DNA of 29,972 bases from Chara braunii (GCA_003427395.1 BFEA01000319.1:712114-742085); one strand, 5' to 3'. Positions 9,886 to 19,384 are shown, numbered from the stretch's first letter. Program-made: numbers and translations. The notes: generated by a model not told the origin, from the letters alone.

Positions 9886-10858
9886 GGGGGGGATGGGAAT
9901 CATTGATCCAACACTTCAAACCAAAGGCTAAGAGGGGCATGGAAATCATTGATCCAACACTTCATCCCCTTGGAGTGGTTTAGCCTGGGAACAATTAAGG
10001 AGACTGGCCTCCCAGACAGCGGAGAGTGTTGACCCAGCCATGTGGCTAGAGAATAGGGACTGGTCCATACCGAGAGGCACAACCAAAGAGACAGATATGA
10101 ACCAAATGACAAACAGGGCAGCAGCCAGGAAGGACATCACTAAGGATCCCTTCTGGCCAACTATTCTCAAAACATGGAGGAAGTTACCCCTACCAGACAA
10201 ACACTTCCCTGACCGATGGGAAGAAATCAACCGGCAACCACTCTTCAACAATACATGGATAAGAGACCACCAAGGCATCACACTTCATTGCAATGATAAT
10301 CCATGGAAGGGGTGAATCAAAAGAGGAGTAATCAGGATCAAGGACGTTGAGGATGATAACTCTCGTGACTGGATTCCCCCCCACATTCTCCATGAGAGAC
10401 TAAAACATTGTCACCATGCACAAAACAATCTAGACAGAATAGTGAAATTGATCCCTATTGAATGGATTAGAGTGTTCAGGAGAGGGAAGAAATTCCAGGA
10501 AAGTGATTGGGTTGCGATGAAGGAGAATCCAAGAAGGGTAGGTAACGTCATCCTCATAGCCCCAGACAAGGAGGCCTTAATTGCGCCATATGAATTAAAG
10601 GAAGATAATGTTATAATTATTAAAAATGATATAACCCCGATATGGATGCAAATGGAAAACATCTTTAGAATCATAGTCTTCTCACGGGACGCGCAGTCGT
10701 GTAAGGCTTTCCGACCTTTAACGGACATCGGAGACCTACCTATAGATCCTTAGTGCTAGATATGGGGAACTAAAAACAGACTCAATAGAAAATTCAGCAT
10801 ACATCTATATACCTTATCTGTCAAATCAATTTACTGGATTATTAGACCCAAAATAAAC
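9886..10858 (+). pseudogene. LINE ORF2 connection region, broken
   Basis: Fragments at 10040-10315 (with DPFWPTILKTWRKL) and 10442-10753 (with WIRVFRRGKK) are in the same frame and have the length and Trp-rich style of the region between RT and zinc finger in L1 proteins. A 45-bp local duplication (units starting about 9871 and 9916, both reading AATCATTGATCCAACAC) has added a frame disruption. No enzymatic motif is expected here. Confidence 0.6.
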
Positions 10859-11527
10859 TTGAAAGATAGGGTGGTGGAAAGATGGATGAAACAACTGAAT
10901 ATCAGCAAGGAAAATTTGAGGAACATTAAATGGTTCAAAGATTCCAAGATCAAGTCGTCGAAGGTAGTCTCCCTTCAGTGGCAAATTGAACACAGGTGTC
11001 TTCCTACTAATGATTGGTTGATAGAAAGATCCTCACTGAAGAAAAGGGGCATTGCAGACCCATGGTGCAAGCTTTGTCACTCGGCGTACCCAAGCAGAAA
11101 GATACCAGAAACAATATAACATATATTCTTTGAGTGTCCGGGCTCAATTCGGCTTTGGCGGTGGTGGGACCGAATACGGGAACAATTAAAAACCACAGTT
11201 AAATGGCCTTGGGAATGGAAAGCAATCCTGCTTGCGCATTGGTCACCAAAACTGGAAGATAATTTCACTCAAAATTTGTTCACCATAAGTAGAAGTGCGG
11301 TTCTCTGGGCTATCTAGCGAAGAAGGAACACTTACGAATGCGAAGATGCTAGACTGGATAACTCGGAATTCACCGACAACATAAAACAGCAAATCCAAAC
11401 CAATATACAGGACCAATGGATCAACATTAAAGAAAAAATCCAATCCAACTCATCTAAATCTGAAATTAAAGAAATATTTCATAAATTCAGCAACAACTGG
11501 CTGGGGGGGGGAAGAGCGGAAAAATAG
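10859..11527 (+). pseudogene. LINE zf-RVT C-terminal domain
   Basis: The frame reads LQWQIEHRCLPTNDWL, CKLCHSAYP, then a stop at 11117-11119. It continues in frame with HIFFECPGSIRLWRWW. This Trp/His-Cys-x2-Cys then His-x4-Cys arrangement is the zf-RVT signature found at the C terminus of plant LINE ORF2 proteins, thought to help bind nucleic acid. The frame ends with a low-complexity Lys/Ser/Asn stretch at about 11527. Confidence 0.82.
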
Positions 11528-12035
11528 GGAGGGTGGGATGGGAGGGAGCAAAGAAGGAGGAGAAGCAGGTTCTTATCGGAAACTACAAATTGATTTTTAA
11601 TGATTGGACCCAGGTGGATCCATTGATACCTCTTCGCCCAGCTCATGAGTTCCCAAGTCTTTTTACTCTACCTCATAATTTATTGATTCCACTGTCATGG
11701 TATGAAAACGACTCAGGTGCATAAGAAAGGGGAACGAAAGAGTAGACAACCATACCATCATTCTCTCCCAATTGTTGGAAAGGCTAGGCAGATAAGGCTA
11801 CATCTGGCGCCCCATGTGTAGGTGAAGAGGTCTATTCCAACAAAGGAAAATAGCCACAGCATGAGGGAGGATTATCGGGAATACTGTGAACGATTCATCT
11901 TTCACTCGTAAAATGTGAGGGATGTTGGACCCGTTTTCCAGCAGGTGTTGCTCCCCTCAAATAGATGGAGCTTCCCAGAGAATGCTATGGTAGTCTTCTC
12001 TTATCAACTACCCTAGCACCAACTCAGGGTGTTTA

Positions 12036-12075
12036 AAATAAAAATAAAAATAAAAAAAATAAAAATAAAAAAAAA
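12036..12075 (+). repeat. A-rich (AAAAT)n tail
   Basis: Repeats of AAAAT with longer A runs. It is taken as the 3' tail of the preceding LINE, because 11930-12035 matches the sequence before the A-rich tail at 6180-6208. Confidence 0.65.
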
Positions 12076-12077
12076 CT

Positions 12078-13282
12078 TGAGAGGGTGGTGGCAATAACAA
12101 TTGGACATGGAAGAAAATAGGGTGAAGTAGTTGTGGAAGGGTGACACTTGGTGAGGAGGAGGGAACCGAGTGTTGGACTGCGCTAAGTTTCCAGTGGTGA
12201 GTAAGATACGGTGCAAGGAGAAAAACCTTAGGAGTATCGATAACTGCGCTAGGCAGTAGGATGAGCCAAGGGAGTGGAACGAGCAGTTAGGGTGGACCGC
12301 TACCTCCACCCCCACCGCATCGACCTCCGGTGACACAGCAAAATCCGATGGCTGGGAAGACATGCTACCGTTGCCACGAAGCGGACCATTTTGCTAATGT
12401 CTGTGACGACTATTGGGTAGCAAGACAGCAAGGGGTTCCATTCGTTCCACCTTCACTAGCGGTTGGTCATGGGAGATCAGGGAGATTGTTGGCACCGAGA
12501 TCGGAGCATGGTCGGAGCTTGTCCGCGGATAGCATTTTGAGGTCGGCATTTGATGATCCAAACTTTGTGATGCAGCAGTACTTCTTGGAACTAGTGGAAC
12601 AACGAAGGGAAATGAAGAAGAGAGAAGCACGAGAAGAGGAGGAATGAAAAGTTAAAGTAGAGCGCCGAGAAGAAGAGAAGAGACGTATGGCAAAGAAGAT
12701 GTAGAGAGGGTGGTGGCAACAACAATTGGACATGGAAGAAAATACGGTGAAGTAGTTGTGGAAGCGTGGCACTTGGTGAGGAGGAGGGAACCGGGTGTTG
12801 GATTGCGCTAAGTTTCCAGTATTGAGTAAGATACGATGCAAGGAGAAAAACCTCTGGAGTATCGATAGCTGAGCCAGGGAGTAGGATGAGCCAAGGGAGT
12901 GGAACGAGCGGGTAGGGTGGACGGCTACCTCCACCCCCACCGCATCGACCTCCGACAACACGACAAAATCCGATGGTTGGGAAGATATGCTACCATTGCC
13001 ACGAAGCGACCATTTTGCTAATGTCTGTGACGACTATTGGGCAGCAAGGCGACAAGGGGTTCCGTTCGTTCCACCTCCACCAGCGGTTAATCATGCGAGA
13101 TCAGGGAGATCGTTGGCACCGAGCTCGGAGCATAGTCGCATTGGTCGGAGCCTGTCCGCGGATAGTGTTTCGAGGTTGACATCCGATGATCCAAACTTTG
13201 TGATGCAGCAGTACTTCCTGGAACTAGTTGAAGAACGAGGGGCAATGAAGGAGAGAAGCACGAGAAGAGGAGGAATGAAAGA
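12078..13282 (+). repeat. two tandem 625-bp units with zinc-knuckle sequence
   Basis: Unit 1 (about 12078-12702) and unit 2 (about 12703-13282, slightly shorter at its right end) align over nearly their whole length. Both start GAGAGGGTGGTGGCAA and both contain TTGGACATGGAAGAAAATA (12101 and 12726, offset 625). The copies differ by scattered substitutions and small indels, so the duplication is not recent. The left boundary sits directly on the LINE A-rich tail. Confidence 0.88.
12330..12647 (+). pseudogene. gag-like CCHC zinc-knuckle fragment, unit 1
   Basis: The first 14 residues of the knuckle read CYRCHEADHFANVC, a textbook C-x2-C-x4-H-x4-C retroviral-type zinc knuckle with Asp-His where Gly-His is usual. 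Upstream in frame is a Pro-rich stretch preceded by a TAG. Downstream are FVMQQYFLELVEQRREMKKR and an acidic/basic helical tail. After the stop at 12645-12647 the charged pattern goes on in frame to ERREEEKRRMAKKM, so the stop probably cuts a longer coiled coil. Zinc knuckle plus coiled coil suggests a retroelement nucleocapsid-like protein. The family itself was not recognised. Confidence 0.6.
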
Positions 13283-13313
13283 TGTCCTTTTGATTGGGAA
13301 GAAGCTAGGCTAG
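12973..13313 (+). pseudogene. gag-like CCHC zinc-knuckle fragment, unit 2, frameshifted
   Basis: The same product as unit 1, but one G is missing near 13007 (GAAGCGACC here, GAAGCGGACC in unit 1). The frame that begins CYHCHEA therefore runs into unrelated residues, while a second frame picks up DHFANVCDDYW and continues through FVMQQYFLELVEERG to the stop at 13311-13313. The zinc knuckle is thus split across two frames. The copy retains the Pro-rich lead and charged tail and is a broken paralogue. Confidence 0.62.
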
Positions 13314-13627
13314 AGCCAGGCTAGAGGTTCTCTCCCTTCTTCCAACATCCTGCTCAGTCAATCCTCTGGTTTCCAGGGGTCTGGTCCCACCTACCGTTGT
13401 TGAGTTTAGAAAACTTAACGGTGTGACGCCATTTCGACATTAAACCACCAGTACTTGGACCAGCTATCGGCCGCGGGCCTTCCCCGTTAACGCGTCGACA
13501 CCTTCGGGGCTCGGCCAAGGGAAGGCCCGGTCGCTGCTTGAAGGTCGGGCCCCGATTCTCTCGGCACGACACCAAAAAATGGAAGAACAAAGAAAGAAAC
13601 AAAAGTTTCAAATACACAAAAAAAAAA
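13283..13627. other. intergenic with a 10-bp-arm hairpin
   Basis: No gene. Perfect inverted arms GGGCCTTCCC (13475-13484) and GGGAAGGCCC (13519-13528) flank a 34-nt loop. The stretch turns A-rich before the assembly gap. Confidence 0.5.
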
Positions 13628-14267
13628 NNNNNNNNNNNNNNNNNNNNNNNNNNNNNNNNNNNNNNNNNNNNNNNNNNNNNNNNNNNNNNNNNNNNNNNNN
13701 NNNNNNNNNNNNNNNNNNNNNNNNNNNNNNNNNNNNNNNNNNNNNNNNNNNNNNNNNNNNNNNNNNNNNNNNNNNNNNNNNNNNNNNNNNNNNNNNNNNN
13801 NNNNNNNNNNNNNNNNNNNNNNNNNNNNNNNNNNNNNNNNNNNNNNNNNNNNNNNNNNNNNNNNNNNNNNNNNNNNNNNNNNNNNNNNNNNNNNNNNNNN
13901 NNNNNNNNNNNNNNNNNNNNNNNNNNNNNNNNNNNNNNNNNNNNNNNNNNNNNNNNNNNNNNNNNNNNNNNNNNNNNNNNNNNNNNNNNNNNNNNNNNNN
14001 NNNNNNNNNNNNNNNNNNNNNNNNNNNNNNNNNNNNNNNNNNNNNNNNNNNNNNNNNNNNNNNNNNNNNNNNNNNNNNNNNNNNNNNNNNNNNNNNNNNN
14101 NNNNNNNNNNNNNNNNNNNNNNNNNNNNNNNNNNNNNNNNNNNNNNNNNNNNNNNNNNNNNNNNNNNNNNNNNNNNNNNNNNNNNNNNNNNNNNNNNNNN
14201 NNNNNNNNNNNNNNNNNNNNNNNNNNNNNNNNNNNNNNNNNNNNNNNNNNNNNNNNNNNNNNNNNNN
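13628..14267. other. assembly gap (640 N)
   Basis: A run of N. Its right edge is a GA microsatellite, which is a likely cause of the break. Long open frames drawn across it are meaningless. Confidence 0.99.

Positions 14268-14350
<83 letters not shown>
14268..14350. repeat. (GA)n microsatellite
   Basis: About 40 GA units directly after the gap, then GAGATTGAGTGGCA. The second GA tract at 17.9 kb is followed by a very similar GAGACTGAATGGCA. Confidence 0.97.
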
Positions 14351-14352
<2 letters not shown>

Positions 14353-14565
14353 GGCGAAGAGAGAGAGAGATTGAGTGGCATGCTGAGCCCAAATCCCCGG
14401 GTCCGAAGTCATAGACGACAACCCCATGGGTAGCTGGGCTTCGAAACTGAGGTTCGTCCTGTATGTACCCCGGAAACCGGCTGCGTGGCCCTCCCGAACC
14501 GGGTATGTCCGACGCCCAGCTAGTTCCATTCATTCCTGCGACGTAAACGTGTGCCCGCACCTCCT

Positions 14566-14847
14566 TCACCTACACTTCCCATGCAACAAAACGCAGAGGC
14601 CGGCCAGTAGCAGGACAAGGAAGACGAACAGCGTCACGACGATGGCGATGATTGCACCTATGAAGAAGAAGACGATGGCAACGACGACAATCGACCACCA
14701 CTGACGGACATGGGCTTTAGGCATGTGCACACCACAAGAGGTTGGTGCGAAGCATGTCTGTGCACAACAGCAACGACAAGACGAACAGCCCACCTGCCGT
14801 CCGTCCCACTTGCGTCTTTGCACCCCCGTCGGATTGAGCAAAACCAC
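14566..14847 (-). CDS. hypothetical Cys-rich single-pass membrane protein (possible last exon)
   Basis: Unrecognised. The minus-strand frame carries a Cys-rich patch (CSSCRCCCAQTC, about residues 21-32), then residues 50-93. The latter hold a very hydrophobic run (IVVVAIVFFFIGAIIAIVV and on through LLLAGLCVLL) ending in a short HGKCR tail. That would make a tail-anchored or single-pass protein with a tiny C-terminal end. The frame has no ATG at its 5' end; the only internal one is at 14724. If real, the segment would be the final exon of a spliced minus-strand gene. The GTC/ATC-rich composition could also produce this by chance. Confidence 0.3.
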   Translation of the reverse strand: MVLLNPTGVQRRKWDGRQVGCSSCRCCCAQTCFAPTSCGVHMPKAHVRQWWSIVVVAIVFFFIGAIIAIVVTLFVFLVLLLAGLCVLLHGKCR

Positions 14848-14871
14848 ACATGTGGAAGGAGAATGACAGGT

Positions 14872-15885
14872 TCACACGCTCATCCCTCCTTGGCCAAACT
14901 GCAAATGAGGTAGCACACCGAGGAGTCGACCACCTGGGTCGGCGACAACACTGCTCGTTTGTCCACATGAAGTTGATGGAGATGACCGTACAAGCACGGG
15001 AGGGAGAAACTGACCACCAACAACCCGCCTCACATCGCTCGCAGCCTTCGCCACTCTATCAGGGATTGCGATCCTAGCACAAACAACAGGATGGTGATTG
15101 CATGCACCCTATGAAGCTCGTCGACATCCCTCCCAGAACATCCGCCGGCCATCAGCAAAAAACGTGGGTCTTGAGCCCGCCCGACTCCATAGTCACGTAA
15201 CCGAGCGACGCATGAATCGCATGTACACGTGCATGGCAACCACAAAAGACGAGGATGGGGCAGAGGACCATCGATGGCAGCACTTAACGGCAACAAAAAT
15301 TGCATTGTCTGCATGGGTCTGCTCTCTGCAGGGACGTAGGCTCGCCGAGCCCATGTTGTACGAGCCTCGGAGGAGCGTGACGATATACATGACACACTCG
15401 GGGCACACATCTGCAGGTGCCACACACGGCTCTATCCAAACACCCATGGACCCGTGTCCCTAGACACCTTCATCCCCGCCCGCTGTCCCACCGCAGCGCG
15501 CCGCCCCCTCCCCGCAACCTTTTTGAATTTGAATTCAAAAAGGATGCGTCCTTCCCACTGGCCAGAGGCCAACGGACAAAAACGCCCTTTCGTGTGAAAC
15601 GACCTCCTCACAGACCTCCAACCTCGTGTTCCCAGGTGGACCACACCGTTGTCCGCTGGTTCATCGCTCTCCCAGACTCCGCTGGCGACGGAAGAGGTCC
15701 CCAAGGTGGGCAGTTTTTCCCGGAGGAGGCACGGTCCACATAGGCCAGACGAGGCCGTGGACCGAGTGGAAACGCCCTGGCGTACTCTTTCCGGCCACTT
15801 TCTCCAACCTGTTGGGTCTGCTGAACTGCTTGGGGGAGGCTCGCAGCGAGAACCGCCAGCCTGTGGGGTCCCAGCCTGAGTCTTT
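14872..15885. other. unassigned region, weak minus-strand exon-like frames
   Basis: No gene could be assigned. The minus-strand frame at 15193-15447 (Cys-containing, 84 residues, starting GVWIEPC) has non-repetitive composition. Together with the membrane-like frame at 14.6-14.8 kb it might be exons of one spliced gene, but no splice chain could be supported. A long palindrome lies at 15514-15547. Confidence 0.3.
15514..15547. repeat. 34-bp near-perfect palindrome
   Basis: Arms CCTTTTTGAATT (15518-15529) and AATTCAAAAAGG (15532-15543) are perfect complements around a 2-nt centre. The pairing extends outward with GCAA and ATGC, one mismatch. The function is unknown. Confidence 0.7.
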
Positions 15886-17420
15886 CTATTTATTTATTTA
15901 TTTTAATCCGAATCAGTACTCAATTCATTACTCAGTGTGTTACGAGGCCGGAGACCTCACAAATCAACCCGGGGTATCTGACATCATCAGCCAGCTTAGC
16001 TTACAGGTTGAAGACCTGCGAAGTTCTTCAAATGAACTTTAGTTTACTTTGCAGTAGATATTCCTCTTCTTAATTTGCTATGTCCATCATAAGAAACTGT
16101 CCCTTAAGCCTCTATTTACTACTTCTTAGGAACACTGTATATATCTGAAAGAGTAGCACTTCCTGCATAATTTCTGAAGAGGGACCTGCGAAAGTAGACT
16201 ATGAGCTAACTATGTTTCTGGGACTAACACGGCCCAGAGGACCGGCCTGCGGTCCTATTCCTACACCTACACATACAGACACTCTCCTAAGGGTCTACCT
16301 CGACCCTACATAACCGAGTGTCCTGGTTTGTACTACCACTGCCTATTCACTCTGTGTTCTTGGCCTCCATCACCCAACTTGGGAAAATCAGTCCCTTCGT
16401 TGGGTGAATTTCCAGAATTTGGTGCAGCTTTGCCCAGGTGCTGCGGAACCACTGGAGCTGATTCGCGCTTCCTCTACCTGCACGAGTTTTTCTCCTCCAG
16501 TCTACCCGGATAGCTTGCCTCAACCCTTGCTTAAAGAGTCTTTTGATTTCCGCGTCTGAGAGGGGCTTCTTATGAAAACGAGATTTGTTTCTGTCCATCC
16601 AAATGATCTCACAGACCAGACCCCTTATCACATGAGCTATGTAGCCCCATCCCCAGAGCCCACTCACTCCAGTTGGCAGAAAGCCCAACAAAACCCATTT
16701 CTCCTCCCAGACCACATGCTGCCCCCCAAAGTCTCTCCGGTGGTGGGCCCACCAGTTCCACACCCTCTTCACGGCTGAACAGTCCCACCACAGATGTCTG
16801 GTAGACTCGAAGGGCCATCTGCACCTTGTGCAGCCCAGATTGACCTCCATCCCCTTACTTGTCAACCAGACCGCCGAGGGCGTCACCATAAGGGAGAGTA
16901 ACCAAAGGATGCTCACCTGTTTTCCATTCGGAAGAGAGGATAAGGTTTTCCACAGTTTCTCAAACTCAGGTTCTGCGGCTGATAGGTCTCCGCTCCACAC
17001 AGCCTGCCATCTTGGTATTGCAATATGCGCTGACTTTTTCAGCTGCGCCTGAGATAGCTGATAGCCATATGACACCGAGTAGTCCATCAGGCTTGGGGCT
17101 GACACTCCTTGCTGTTTCTCCTTCCATCCCCAGGCCAGAGGATCGATGCACAACTGTCGTAGGGGAGACTTGCCCACCCAGTTCAGGACCAGAACCTGGG
17201 TAGTGGGGCCCCTGTTCTTTGCCTCCACCACGCGGACCTGTGCCGGATTATCCCATATTCTGATCGTTTCTTCTCCCAGCAGAGCCAGGGTGTTCGACGA
17301 CCCTTCGCTACGCCATCTCTCTACCTTCCGAAACCCATTGGATAACAGTTCCATCACATTCCACATGACGTTGCCTGCCGAATCCCATTCTTGGGAACCA
17401 ACCCTATACCCTAAACATTA
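15886..17420 (-). mobile_element. 5'-truncated L1-type LINE (3' part)
   Basis: Read leftwards on the minus strand: a CLGYRVGSQEW stretch at the broken 5' end (about 17417), the zf-RVT-type C-terminal frame, about 440 bp of apparent 3' UTR, and an AAAT-repeat tail (plus-strand TATTTATTTATTTATTTT, 15886-15905). RT and endonuclease are absent. 5' truncation is the usual outcome of LINE insertion. It differs from the LINE at 7-12 kb in sequence and tail, so it is a second lineage. Confidence 0.68.
16347..17366 (-). CDS. LINE ORF2 C-terminal part with zf-RVT domain (partial)
   Basis: An uninterrupted 339-residue frame. The middle has WLLSLMVTPSAVWLTSKG. It is followed by CTRCRWPFESTRHLWWDC (about residues 180-197) and AVKRVWNWW, the Cys-x2-Cys, His-x4-Cys and Trp-rich pattern of the zf-RVT domain. 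Arg/Lys-rich helices near the C terminus (MDRNKSRFHKK, IRVDWRRKTRAG) fit nucleic-acid contact. In LINEs this region follows the reverse transcriptase and aids RNA binding. The first Met is only the first ATG in the surviving fragment; in-frame coding extends upstream to a stop at 17418-17420. The lack of stops suggests a younger or slowly decaying copy. Confidence 0.75.
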   Translation of the reverse strand: MWNVMELLSNGFRKVERWRSEGSSNTLALLGEETIRIWDNPAQVRVVEAKNRGPTTQVLVLNWVGKSPLRQLCIDPLAWGWKEKQQGVSAPSLMDYSVSYGYQLSQAQLKKSAHIAIPRWQAVWSGDLSAAEPEFEKLWKTLSSLPNGKQVSILWLLSLMVTPSAVWLTSKGMEVNLGCTRCRWPFESTRHLWWDCSAVKRVWNWWAHHRRDFGGQHVVWEEKWVLLGFLPTGVSGLWGWGYIAHVIRGLVCEIIWMDRNKSRFHKKPLSDAEIKRLFKQGLRQAIRVDWRRKTRAGRGSANQLQWFRSTWAKLHQILEIHPTKGLIFPSWVMEAKNTE

Positions 17421-17874
17421 GGGGCAAGGGGCAACATGAAACATCCCCTTCACAGTGAGAGGAAACTACGCTTGCAGGGGTCCCCTCTAGATAGCCTTAG
17501 GAGTAGGTAGTGAAAGGCAAAAACAGAAGTTGAGAGAAGAATATAGAACAAAAAAAAACACCACTTCAGAATATAAATCCCTCGCAATTTCGCTGCCATC
17601 CGATTCTCCTGCATCAGTGGTCGGACTCTGTCCCGCAGATGTCCCACAGGTGTTTGTGTGACACAGTTTACCTTACTCCTTTGCTAGTGGAACCGTGCTC
17701 CGGGTGCACTTTCGGGCTTCGGCGGAGGCCGAACCGGAGGTTGGACGGTCCCCAAAAGTTGAACGTTCGGGGTTCCGCTGGACCCCGGCCGAATGTTCGG
17801 TATATATATTGTCTACCGCGTGGGCGCGGGGAACGCAGCCCTAAGGTATCCAAATCAATGAGACTAAGAGCTAA

Positions 17875-17879
<5 letters not shown>
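17421..17879. other. intergenic, no gene seen
   Basis: Only short overlapping frames. 17700-17830 is GC-rich with several GGTTGGAC, GTTCGGGG and CCCCGG type half-repeats. No element could be delimited. Confidence 0.4.
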
Positions 17880-17934
<55 letters not shown>

Positions 17935-17935
17935 N

Positions 17936-17970
<35 letters not shown>
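17880..17970. repeat. (GA)n microsatellite
   Basis: About 45 GA units with one ambiguous base at 17935. Its right flank begins the 205-bp repeat. Confidence 0.97.
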
Positions 17971-17973
<3 letters not shown>

Positions 17974-18346
17974 AATGGCAAAATTGAAATATGGGTCAAA
18001 TTGCGGCCGCAATCTATTTCGCAGTTGGAATGATTTTGTTTAATTTATTTAGCGTTTTTCCTGGAAAGATCACAACAAAATCTACGAGTACTCCAATTTT
18101 CAGGTTTTTTCATGCATTCTTCTGAGCACAAAAACTCGCTGAATTTGGAGTACTTTTTTAGTTGGCCCAGGCATGGCTGAGTGGCAAAAATGGAAAATGT
18201 GCTGAATCGGCGCGACAATTATTTCGCAGTCTAAATGATTTTTAAAAAATGTTCTATTATTATTTCTGGAAAGAACACGACCTCATCTATGGATTCTCAA
18301 AATTTCAGATTTTTGTGCATGTTCGTCTGAGCACAGAAAATCGCCA
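17971..18346. repeat. two tandem copies of a 205-bp repeat
   Basis: Blocks recur in order: TGA(G/A)TGGCAAAA, ATTTCGCAGT (18016 and 18221), AATGATTTT, CTGGAAAGA, TTTCAG(A/G)TTTTT and TCTGAGCACA. The unit is AT-rich and non-coding. The diverged spacing of the inner blocks shows an old duplication. The start of unit 1 resembles the sequence just after the other GA tract at about 14.37 kb. Confidence 0.75.
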
Positions 18347-18789
18347 AAGTTGCCTCTTGCAAAATGCCTGTTTCGTTGTGCCTGACCTCCCTGTTTTGAG
18401 AAGACGGGGCTCAACGCCTGGGCCTGAGGGCCCGTTTGTAGTTCACATGCCCTCACTTCTTTTTGGGGTCCGCTTCTACCCGAGGACCGGTCCAATGGCC
18501 CCCACTTCTTTTTGGGGTCCACTTCCACCCGAGGGCCGGTCCTTCGTTTTTCCAAAAGTCCCGGTTCTACCAGAGCTAGCTGTAGGTAGTCCGCAATTTT
18601 GGCAAGGACTGGTCCCCCAAATTTTTTTGCCCCCTAAGAACCCACTTTGCGTCCTGTTCGCCCGCCGCCAAAAATGCGACACCTTGACACAGACGCGGAA
18701 GCCCACTATACCGCAGCCTAAGGGCTGCGAATTTGTGTAAGGGGAAAAAGATGGCCAGTACAGGCATGGTCGGCAACAAGCACGGAAAC
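18347..18789. other. intergenic with a 49-bp tandem duplication
   Basis: CACTTCTTTTTGGGGTCC, then CTTC and ACCCGAGG, occurs at 18454 and 18503. The plus-strand frame 18249-18740 across it has no recognisable domain and is probably fortuitous. Confidence 0.45.
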
Positions 18790-19116
18790 TTACGGCCGTT
18801 TAGGCGGGTGGCTGGTGGTTTGGTTGGCAAGTGCCCCCCTCCGCCTCTCTGCAACCGGGCAATTGTCGGGTTTGGCACGGCTGGCTGGTAGTTTGGGCAG
18901 GTTTGCTAGGTCCGCCGTCACATGCAGAACGACACACGGTTCGCCGCACAATTGCGTAAAATAGGCGAGCGTATCGTTCGGGACAAGCGGGACAGATAGG
19001 GCCTTGCTATTGCCTAATTCGACTCGTCTTTTCTCACATTCGGCATTCGCCTCGTTCATGTTCACGCGACCGAAGGTCATCATGCTTGTAACGCCTATGT
19101 GACCAGGCATCGGTCC
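18790..19116 (-). CDS. hypothetical exon, product unknown
   Basis: Not recognised. Directly after an intron-like acceptor (CAG at 19119-19117 on the minus strand) the frame reads GPMPGHIGVTSMMTFGRV, then about 85 residues with mixed, non-repetitive composition, including CEKRRVELGN and a TQLCGEPCVVLHV segment. It ends at a TAA at 18790-18792. Codon use looks protein-like and there is no low-complexity sequence. It could be a terminal or internal exon of an unknown gene, or a relic of a mobile element carried with the nearby foldback repeats. The partner exon upstream was not found. Confidence 0.35.
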   Translation of the reverse strand, partial: GPMPGHIGVTSMMTFGRVNMNEANAECEKRRVELGNSKALSVPLVPNDTLAYFTQLCGEPCVVLHVTADLANLPKLPASRAKPDNCPVAERRRGALANQTTSHPPKRP

Positions 19117-19155
19117 CTGAAAAACAATCGAACAAAGAAAAGACAGCAGCAAAAA
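19117..19155 (-). other. candidate intron 3' splice site
   Basis: On the minus strand TTTTCTTTGTTCGATTG then TTTTTCAG, a pyrimidine-rich tract and CAG, falls exactly at the start of the protein-like part of the 18790-19116 frame. Transcription here is not shown by the sequence alone. Confidence 0.4.
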
Positions 19156-19265
19156 AGAACCGAAGCCCTTCGGGACATCTGCGTGGCCACTGGACAAAGG
19201 ATGACACGCAAATGCCACGGATGATGGCTGCGGGAAACAGTCGACAAGCTCGCACGGAAACTGAG

Positions 19266-19384
19266 GGCCTTGCCGCACCGCTCACCAAATGTGCAAATTG
19301 GGAATGAATATACCGCAATAACACGGACAAATACACAGGGATAATTTTTGTCTTTTGTGCATTTGCTGATCAGTGCGGCGAGCA
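19266..19384. mobile_element. foldback element, family M2, diverged copy
   Basis: Left end GGCCTTGCCGCAC and right end GTGCGGCGAG are inverted. The internal block TTTTTGTCTTTTGTGCAT is shared with the copy at 29286-29413, at the same distance from the right end. Non-coding, about 119 bp. No clean target duplication. Confidence 0.55.

Larger units (their letters stand above)
7141..12075 (+). mobile_element. L1-type LINE, degenerate but nearly full ORF2
   Basis: In order on the plus strand: an apurinic-type endonuclease segment, a basic linker, a reverse transcriptase, a connection region and a Cys/His zf-RVT-like tail. About 500 bp of apparent 3' UTR then runs to an A-rich tract at 12036-12075. 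This order is diagnostic of plant-type L1 non-LTR retrotransposons. At least two frameshifts and several in-frame stops (for example 7402, 7923, 8722, 9568, 9883, 11117) show that it cannot make protein. The tail boundary is an inference, because another repeat begins straight after it. Confidence 0.8.

Noticed and set aside
13354-14569. Open frames of 257-391 residues around 13.4-14.6 kb
   Set aside because: They are drawn across 640 N bases and a GA microsatellite; most of the residues are unknown or Ser-Leu/Arg-Glu repeats.
15626-16042. 138-residue plus-strand frame ending in LQVEDLRSSSNEL
   Set aside because: It runs across the LINE tail and 3' UTR of the opposite strand; no domain is recognisable.
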